Positions 58,509 through 64,000 of a stretch of 64,000 bases of DNA are shown here, one piece after another (the first letter of the stretch is position 1; every line of letters begins with the position of its first letter). Location of the stretch: the NCBI GenBank assembly GCA_005116955.1, contig SWDI01000002.1:609316-673315 (forward strand). Direction: 5' to 3'. The notes under the pieces were generated by a model. It saw only the letters and a list, made by a program, of their open reading frames with translations, made no database searches and was not told where the DNA came from. The DNA comes from Nitrospira sp. (GTDB lineage Bacteria; Nitrospirota; Nitrospiria; Nitrospirales; Nitrospiraceae). A program made the position numbers and the translations under genes.

Positions 58509-61303
58509 AATGGTCCTACTCGTTTATACTTTCGTTCGATGGTCCCCTGGATATCTTCGACCAAGCGAAGGCTTTTGAGAAGCGTTGGGATGTGCTCCTG
58601 CACGGTCAGGTTGAAGTGAATCGGAGGGACACTTCGGAGGTCCGGATTCTTGCCTTCTAACCGAGCATTTAGATCCAACATTCCGGTTTCTCCGTATTTC
58701 ACACCGACGCGCAAGTGCGAGTACTGAAAGTTGTTGAGCGCTTCTGCAACAAGCTGGACTGGCCGATCTGACTCTGTAAAGACCTTCGATGAATCGGACG
58801 TCGAGACGTACCGTATGACCCCTCCTGGAGGCTGTGCCTCGATCACTCCCTCTTTCACAATGACCCCACCCGACGTGATGGTGACGGGAAGCGTCCCATT
58901 GAGTGTGCCGGTTCCTTGAAGCCCCTTGTGTTGTTCCACGTTAAGAATTTTCGCAAGATCAAGATTCCGCAGAGAAAACGTTGTGGTGACCGGTGGTCTG
59001 GCTAAGTCTACCACAGGACCAGGATTACTGACTGTTCCTCCAAATGCTTCGCACTGGAAGTCTCTCACATCTATCAGTGGCAGATCATCCGCCAATCTCC
59101 ATTTTATTTGATAGGAGGCCATGAGATTGGTGATGTCAACACCACTCTGTACTGTCGCAACGGCGAGTGAGGCTGGTTGGGTCATGACAATTGATTCAAG
59201 CCCCTGTGTGTGTACCACCATCGTGGTGCTCAACCCTTTCACAATATAATCGGTGTAGTGGCCGGATAGTTTCTCGGCCACAATCTTCGTGGTTGCTGCG
59301 ACGCTATTCATCATATTAATCCGGTCTCGGAAGCTGCTCGACCAGGAGGCATCAACAATGGCCGTAAACATTCCATCGGTCAGATCGGATGAAGAAGGAA
59401 GTCCCATGATCATCTTGCTGAGACGCTGGTCCGTGCCATTAAACGTCAGCGGGCCGATGACACCATGCATGACTCCTTGCGCCCTCTGCAGGGGTTGCTC
59501 GATCCTCGCGGTCAGGAATCCTTCGTGTGTCGGGATATCGACTCGCAGGTCGGCCTTAAGGCCAACCTGATCTGCCGAGAATTGGACTATCCAATCACTC
59601 GTGTTAGGCGCCAAAAAACCAGTCTCCGGCCTGACCCCCTGGACCGACAACGTTCCGTGTGTGGCCCATGCGGTCCTGGTAGTTTCTGTCCCCTGGAGCC
59701 TCAAGATACCTCGCGTGAGACGAATGTTCCGACCGCTTAGTTTCATGGTCGGAGCTCCAATCGTCAAGATCATCTCTCCCCCGCTGCAGTGGACCGCTGT
59801 CAGGTCGCATTCAACAGTCAACGGCTCTGACAAATTTAGCGTCACGCTGGAAATAAGCGCGGGGCCCTGTCCGATCTGTTTCGCCGTCACTGAAGATGGA
59901 GGTAACAGTATGCCACGCAGGTGTGTCCGATCCAGCTTCACTGTCCCTTGAACTTTTCCTGTCGCCTCCTTCGCTGACAGCCTTTCAGTAATGGCCTTCG
60001 GAAGAATACCATCCAGGTGATAGGCCCCTTCGGCCAATACCAACTCATAGCCAAGGCCCTCGGCACGGGTGGTTTCGAACTGTGCCACCAACGGCCCTGG
60101 TGTCCGACCGTAGGTCACATGCAATGGTCCTTGCGCCACCGTACGTATCGGCGTTTCTTTCCAATAGAGAGTCCCCTGCACAGGCTGGCTATTCTCAATC
60201 CGCACCGGCTGATCCCCATGAGGAAGGATCAATCGGACCGCTTCGGGAATAATGCGAGGTTGGGCATTGATCGTCGCGGTCAGCAAGACACCGGGGCTCA
60301 TGGCCCACTCCGCCTGAGTGGCATTCCCTCCGAATCTCCCCTCGTAGGCGATGGCAATATCCTTTGCCACGCCTTTCAGAGCCGGCAGCGTGACATTGAC
60401 TCGCATCGTGCCGTCCAGATGTGTGCGTTCGTCTTCCCACAACGAGGTGAGTGCGGCCTCTGCGGCAGCATTCCCCGCCCAATCTATTGCCACCGCTCCC
60501 GTGACTTTTTCCAGTTCGGGACCGATCGGGACAAGAAGTGCGATGAATGGAGCCAGCTCTTGCACATTGATCTGGAGGCGCCCATTGACCTGAATTTGTG
60601 AATCATTCGGCTGCGATTGCGACTGCCAGGAAACGATCGGCGCCGCTTGCGGTCGCTGCGATGCCAAGATCACCGACCAGGTACTGGCAGAATGCCCAAT
60701 TACGGCTAGGCCATAGGATGCGGTATCGCGTCCGCGAAAGACGAGGTGACCACCGACCTCTCGGCCGCTATAGGTCAGATTCCCGTCAATTGTCACTCTG
60801 CGCAGTGGACCCGTTGCCTGTTCACGAAAGATGGTGAGATGATCCAGTTGCAACTCATCGAACGGGAGGATCGGAAGACTGCGTAAGAGATCTCCTGCCG
60901 TCAGTAATCGCCATGGTGATTGCTCATCATCAGTCTGATCCGTATCTCGTCCATCTTGCGCGGTGGGCTCCGTAGGCTGCACGTTCAGCACATGGATGGC
61001 CGCGTCTCGCAATAAGATGCGACTGACACGTCCTTGAAGCAGTTTGGCCAGATCATATCGTATTTCCGCATCTATCAGTGAGACCATCAATCGTTCTTCG
61101 CCCAAATCCTGTTGAAACGAAACCACGGGAATGCGCATATCCGTCCAGCCTGGATAGCTGAGCTGGAGGATCACGTTGCTGTAGCCATAGTCACGCAGCC
61201 TATTCGCTAAGAGATAGGAAGCACTCAGCGGCAACAGTAAATAGCAGCTAAAGAGAGCTACCAATCCAAGGAGAAGGACTATCTGGTACCGTTGGGCCAA
61301 CAT
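58505..61303 (-). CDS. ydbH: YdbH family AsmA-like intermembrane lipid-transport protein
   Basis: 932 residues. One N-terminal TM helix (about 8-30) anchors it in the inner membrane; the rest is a long series of beta strands, the groove-type repeat of AsmA-like proteins (for example RVTIDGNLTYSGREVGGHLV, LNLSEPLTVECDLTAVHCSG). The C-terminal region (about 800-920: LRVGVKYGETGMLDLNARLEG) is the YdbH-type domain. In E. coli YdbH acts with TamB and YhdP in phospholipid transport to the outer membrane. The gene order with ynbE and ydbL supports the call. The sequence is highly divergent from enterobacterial YdbH, so the function is by family. Confidence 0.88.
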   Translation of the reverse strand: MLAQRYQIVLLLGLVALFSCYLLLPLSASYLLANRLRDYGYSNVILQLSYPGWTDMRIPVVSFQQDLGEERLMVSLIDAEIRYDLAKLLQGRVSRILLRDAAIHVLNVQPTEPTAQDGRDTDQTDDEQSPWRLLTAGDLLRSLPILPFDELQLDHLTIFREQATGPLRRVTIDGNLTYSGREVGGHLVFRGRDTASYGLAVIGHSASTWSVILASQRPQAAPIVSWQSQSQPNDSQIQVNGRLQINVQELAPFIALLVPIGPELEKVTGAVAIDWAGNAAAEAALTSLWEDERTHLDGTMRVNVTLPALKGVAKDIAIAYEGRFGGNATQAEWAMSPGVLLTATINAQPRIIPEAVRLILPHGDQPVRIENSQPVQGTLYWKETPIRTVAQGPLHVTYGRTPGPLVAQFETTRAEGLGYELVLAEGAYHLDGILPKAITERLSAKEATGKVQGTVKLDRTHLRGILLPPSSVTAKQIGQGPALISSVTLNLSEPLTVECDLTAVHCSGGEMILTIGAPTMKLSGRNIRLTRGILRLQGTETTRTAWATHGTLSVQGVRPETGFLAPNTSDWIVQFSADQVGLKADLRVDIPTHEGFLTARIEQPLQRAQGVMHGVIGPLTFNGTDQRLSKMIMGLPSSSDLTDGMFTAIVDASWSSSFRDRINMMNSVAATTKIVAEKLSGHYTDYIVKGLSTTMVVHTQGLESIVMTQPASLAVATVQSGVDITNLMASYQIKWRLADDLPLIDVRDFQCEAFGGTVSNPGPVVDLARPPVTTTFSLRNLDLAKILNVEQHKGLQGTGTLNGTLPVTITSGGVIVKEGVIEAQPPGGVIRYVSTSDSSKVFTESDRPVQLVAEALNNFQYSHLRVGVKYGETGMLDLNARLEGKNPDLRSVPPIHFNLTVQEHIPTLLKSLRLVEDIQGTIERKYKRVGPL

Positions 61304-61359
61304 CGTTTGCCTGATCCACCTCGATCACTTGCAATGGTTGTCAAATAAATCCATAAGCC

Positions 61360-61374
61360 CTGTCAAGAGATCCA
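61360..61374. repeat. 15-base repeat CTGTCAAGAGATCCA (copy 1)
   Basis: Identical to 62843-62857. On the minus strand it reads TGGATCTCTTGACAG, containing a consensus TTGACA -35 box. Copy 1 lies about 60 bases upstream of the ydbH start, but no good -10 follows, so its role there is uncertain. Confidence 0.5.
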
Positions 61375-61467
61375 AACGGCTCTGCTATCGGACAGGATCC
61401 GATCGGACGCTCTTTGGAACCGTGGACAGGCAGCGTTCGTGAAGGAAGAGAACGGACGGTGTAGAGC

Positions 61468-61683
61468 TTATCCTGAAGTCGGAGGGGATTCAGCAGCCGG
61501 TTCTTCGCATTTCTTGCAGCCCAGATGGGTGCCCAGATGCTGCTCGCGCCCTGCGACGGTGAGTACCCAGGGGCGATTGATGAAGGGGGGCTGATGCCGT
61601 ACGTGCTGCCCATGGCCACAGGTCAGATCGGCCACCCAATCGCCGTGTTCGTCCTGGTGATACCCAATGATCGGCTGTTGCAT
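61468..61683 (-). CDS. DUF3565 family protein
   Basis: 71 residues. It opens with MQQPIIGYHQDEHGDWVADL, then CGHGQHVRHQPPFINRPWVL, and ends with 'LGCKKCEEP', a pattern typical of DUF3565. The two Cys near the end and the CGHGQH motif suggest a small metal-binding protein, possibly zinc. Soluble. It is a single gene between ydbH and the lipoprotein/HbpS pair. Function unknown. Confidence 0.85.
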   Translation of the reverse strand: MQQPIIGYHQDEHGDWVADLTCGHGQHVRHQPPFINRPWVLTVAGREQHLGTHLGCKKCEEPAAESPPTSG

Positions 61684-61786
61684 AGTACAACGATGCTCGT
61701 CTTGCAGATGGAGAGCGGATGAAGATCAGGGCAGCGAACAAGTCACGGCATTTTCTCCGCAGTGATCCGTTTAGTACAGCGTCAGG

Positions 61787-62242
61787 TTACCGTTTCTCGA
61801 ATGGTAGTTCCGGCCGCTGGGCAGCGGGGAAATACCGCCAGTGCTTTGCCTCATCTTGATCAAAGCTTCCGACAAAGATGACATCTCGATCGAGAGATCG
61901 AAATTCCGAGAGACTCGTGCGACAGTTCTGTGAATCGATGACTCGTGCATCGTACTGCCCAACCACATACACCTTTTCCTTTGCTGCCTGATAAATGTTC
62001 CGTCGACCGGCATACCCGGTATCGGGAAACAATTCGGTAGAGGAAGAACAACCGCTCATACTATTGACGTGCATGGTGAGAGTAAATCGCTGAAGGAATG
62101 GGTCTGTCGCCATTCTCGTGATAGTCAGCCGAAGTCCTGTTGACGAGATCTCAGCCGAAACCGGCTCGGGAGTGTTACTGTTGCATCCGATGCAGAGGAG
62201 CACCGCACTTCCAGCGAGAGTGGACCATGAGCGCGTATTCAC
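61787..62242 (-). CDS. Hypothetical lipoprotein
   Basis: 151 residues with a lipoprotein signal peptide (lipobox CIGC). The mature part has no recognised domain; two further Cys (GCSSST and NCRTSL) could form a disulfide. The start overlaps the stop of the upstream HbpS-like gene by four bases (ATGA), so the two are translationally coupled. Function unknown. Confidence 0.65.
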   Translation of the reverse strand: MNTRSWSTLAGSAVLLCIGCNSNTPEPVSAEISSTGLRLTITRMATDPFLQRFTLTMHVNSMSGCSSSTELFPDTGYAGRRNIYQAAKEKVYVVGQYDARVIDSQNCRTSLSEFRSLDRDVIFVGSFDQDEAKHWRYFPAAQRPELPFEKR

Positions 62243-62787
62243 TTGGACGCCGGAACCTTTGGGGCCGCACCGATGGCATCAAGCCCCTCCTGAGCGCAAG
62301 CATCATCCAGATGGGCACCCGGTGCTCCACCGACACCGATTCCCCCGATCACTTCTCCGCTGATTTCGATGGGTAGTCCTCCGCCCAGGATAAGCATCTC
62401 GCCGTTAATGTCTCGGAGCGCCTGCAGCGTAGGGACTTTCATGATGAGATCGGCTAACTCGCTGGTCGGGCGTCGCAGACTGGCTGCCGTGTAGGCTTTC
62501 TTCCGGCTACTATCGACCGTGTGTGATCCGGCACCATCGGCACGCCCCATTGCACGCAGGACGCCAGCTCGATCAACTACGGACACGCTCACTCGATAGC
62601 CGTCTTTCTTGCAGGCGTCCAATGCCGCCTGAATTGCCTTATTCGCTGTCCCAAGCGGTAAGATAGATTCTTTTGGGAGATCGTCTGCAGATGTTGACTG
62701 TGGCGTGGGTAACCCTGCCAGAGACAGGACTATCGTTGCAGCAACGACTAGGCGACTAGTTGGTTCCTGCACGAACGGAGGCATCAT
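62239..62787 (-). CDS. HbpS/GlcG-like heme-binding family protein
   Basis: 182 residues with a signal peptide (ending STSADD). The mature domain fits the GlcG/HbpS family: ANKAIQAALDACKKDGYRVS, VVDRAGVLRAMGRADGAGSH, 'KKAYTAASLRRPTSELA', and the GGGLPIEISGEVIGGIGVGG segment near the end. Family members bind heme or cobalamin-like ligands, or are of unknown role. A signal peptide places it in the periplasm. A consensus-like promoter (62821-62849) stands upstream. Confidence 0.85.
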   Translation of the reverse strand: MMPPFVQEPTSRLVVAATIVLSLAGLPTPQSTSADDLPKESILPLGTANKAIQAALDACKKDGYRVSVSVVDRAGVLRAMGRADGAGSHTVDSSRKKAYTAASLRRPTSELADLIMKVPTLQALRDINGEMLILGGGLPIEISGEVIGGIGVGGAPGAHLDDACAQEGLDAIGAAPKVPASK

Positions 62788-62820
62788 AGTCTCACCTACC
62801 CTTTCCTCTACTGCGTACTG

Positions 62821-62849
62821 AGACTACGGATGCCCAAAGACGCTGTCAA
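62821..62849 (-). promoter_or_regulatory. Sigma-70-like promoter for the HbpS-like gene
   Basis: On the minus strand: TTGACA (62849-62844), a 17-base spacer and TAGTCT (62826-62821). The start point would be near 62814, giving a leader of about 27 bases. The -35 lies inside the 15-base repeat shared with the ydbH upstream region. Confidence 0.55.
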
Positions 62850-62857
62850 GAGATCCA
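62843..62857. repeat. 15-base repeat CTGTCAAGAGATCCA (copy 2)
   Basis: Identical to 61360-61374. Here its TTGACA core (minus strand) serves as the -35 box of the HbpS-like gene promoter. Confidence 0.5.
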
Positions 62858-63078
62858 GTAACTCCCTAATCTCCGGCTAAGTCGGGCTGAGGGCCAGGAT
62901 ATTGGCTCGTGCCAGGGCCATGAGGGCCTGCTGCGCTGCCGTGGTGAGGCGTAACAGCGTCCGATCAAGCAATGTGGATGCCATGCCGGTTCCCGCTCCG
63001 CATACGATCGGACACCATCGTGGACGTTGCCAGTCCCGTACTTAGCCGGAGAATAGGGTAACTGTCGGGGGGATGCAG

Positions 63079-64000
63079 TTAGAGTTCGGCTGCCCGTTTA
63101 TGGGTCCTTGATCGAGCCTTGGTTGTCGAAATCGGCGCTCCCAGCTCTTCGACCATGGCACGTAGCGGCTCCGCGATTGACCAGGCCTGCGCCGGACAGC
63201 CTCGTGGCTGGTGTGGTGGGTCCCCGTCGAAAATCTCCGACACGTGTCCGAGACAGGCCTCTTGTAAGTGGGTCTCTATTCCATTGAGGAAGGCTCGCGC
63301 CTCAGTCCTTGTTTCGGCCGTATCTCCAAACGTTTTCACCCAGGCCGTCACAAAAGGACCCAAGAGGAATGGCCAGACAGTCCCCTGATGATAGGCGCTA
63401 TCTCGTTCCATAGGGCCACCCTCGTACCGTGGGCGATACCGACTGTCTTGTGGTGACAACGTTCTCAGCCCAACTGGCGTGAGGAGATGGTCTTTGATCG
63501 TACGGAGAACCTGCTTGGCCTGCTCCTTCGTCAGCAGATCATCACAGAGGGAGATGGCATACACTTGGTTAGGACGGACTGATGGGTCATCTCCCTCCGG
63601 ACCATCGATGGTATCGTACAAGTACTGTCCGTCTTCGTGCCAGAATTTCTTACGGAAAGACTCCATCGCTCGTATCCGATTTTTCAGACAGTCAAGGGCA
63701 TATTCTGATTCGCCAAATTCCGCAGCCAGACGTGCACCGACGTCCAGCGCCCTAATCCACAGGGCCTGAATTTCTACCGGCTTTCCGGACCGAGGTGTGA
63801 CGACCCAGTCACCGATTTTGGCATCCATCCACGTGAGTTGAGTACCGAGCGTTCCACCAGCGATGAGCCCATCCCCTTCATCCATATGGATATTGTATCG
63901 AGTGCCGCGACGGTAGCCATCGAGAATCTGCTTAACCGCAGGCCATGCGACGGATCTGATGCTCATCGTATGACCACTGTACGCAAGATACCGGTCGACG
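63079..64000 (-). CDS. Glycogen-debranching enzyme (amylo-alpha-1,6-glucosidase), C-terminal part
   Basis: The frame is open to the right edge of the window, so only the last ~306 residues are seen. It has the (alpha/alpha)6 toroid features of the GDE C-terminal domain: NIHMDEGDGLIAGG, QLTWMDAKIGDWVVTPRSGK with EIQALW as a likely catalytic region, RPNQVYAISL, HQGTVWPFLLGPF and PRGCPAQAWSIAE. This domain removes alpha-1,6-linked glucose from glycogen. There is an internal ATG at 63966, but the preceding residues (DRYLAYSGH) still fit the family, so the true start is outside. It links to the CBM48 glycan theme at 37-38 kb only by topic. Confidence 0.88.
   Translation of the reverse strand, partial: VDRYLAYSGHTMSIRSVAWPAVKQILDGYRRGTRYNIHMDEGDGLIAGGTLGTQLTWMDAKIGDWVVTPRSGKPVEIQALWIRALDVGARLAAEFGESEYALDCLKNRIRAMESFRKKFWHEDGQYLYDTIDGPEGDDPSVRPNQVYAISLCDDLLTKEQAKQVLRTIKDHLLTPVGLRTLSPQDSRYRPRYEGGPMERDSAYHQGTVWPFLLGPFVTAWVKTFGDTAETRTEARAFLNGIETHLQEACLGHVSEIFDGDPPHQPRGCPAQAWSIAEPLRAMVEELGAPISTTKARSRTHKRAAEL

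Overview
The window comes from the chromosome of a Gram-negative, moderately GC-rich bacterium. It encodes several outer-membrane beta-barrels, many lipoproteins, the YdbH/YnbE/YdbL envelope lipid set, c-type cytochromes, a cytochrome-porin fusion, a blue-copper protein and many two-component and ECF regulators. The mix looks like Nitrospirota (Nitrospira-like), but no rRNA or other phylogenetic marker is present, so this is inference. I saw no tRNA, rRNA, insertion sequence, phage gene or CRISPR array.

Layout. 1-2.0 kb (minus): partial DHH/CBS/poly(A)-polymerase-type tRNA nucleotidyltransferase. 2.4-7.8 kb (plus): lipoprotein-like protein, OprO/P-like porin, short phosphate-binding-type protein, PAS sensor kinase and OmpR regulator, a probable anion-sensing unit. 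7.9-10.1 kb: DUF6502/DUF5666 pair behind a strong sigma-70-like promoter. 10.1-15.1 kb: a 0.9-kb non-coding region with palindromes and a sigma-54-like promoter, then a monoheme cytochrome, a Cyc2-like cytochrome-porin fusion, a lipoprotein related to the one at 2.4 kb, a stand-alone receiver, and a truncated copy of the cytochrome-porin gene.

15.2-36.1 kb (plus): a stand-alone receiver and a palindrome precede a 13-gene polysaccharide locus. It holds two MurG-like glycosyltransferases (one fused to a deacetylase), a tandem GT4-GT4 fusion, a pair of heparinase II/III-type proteins without signal peptides, two aminoglycoside-phosphotransferase-like kinases, a histidine phosphatase, a deacetylase, two more glycosyltransferases, an MsbA-type ABC exporter and an AlgE-like outer-membrane channel. 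No Wzx/Wzy, Wza or membrane-embedded synthase is visible. The order suggests cytoplasmic assembly and trimming, ABC export, then exit through the AlgE-like barrel.

36.3-45 kb (minus): an ECF sigma factor, an anti-sigma factor with a periplasmic glycogen-binding-type (CBM48/AMPK-beta) domain, a second CBM48 lipoprotein, two Arg/Asp-rich low-complexity secreted proteins, an outer-membrane barrel, a second DUF5666 lipoprotein, and an amicyanin-like copper domain fused to a beta-propeller. 45-48.2 kb (minus): an overlapping radical-SAM/DUF547/ferritin-like/TIGR04283 glycosyltransferase operon. 48.4-53.6 kb: a small secreted protein, an ECF sigma factor, a second kinase/regulator pair and a beta-propeller. 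53.9-57.0 kb (minus): DUF3047, an FAD disulfide oxidoreductase and a TVP38/DedA-family protein. 57.3 kb: sulfite-oxidase-type molybdoenzyme. 57.9-61.3 kb (minus): ydbH-ynbE-ydbL. 61.5-64 kb (minus): DUF3565, a lipoprotein, an HbpS/GlcG-like protein and the C-terminal part of a glycogen-debranching enzyme.

The best candidates for undescribed biology are the polysaccharide locus with cytoplasmic lyase-like proteins, the CBM48-bearing ECF/anti-sigma unit, the Cyc2-like gene behind a sigma-54-like promoter, and the radical-SAM/di-iron/glycosyltransferase operon.
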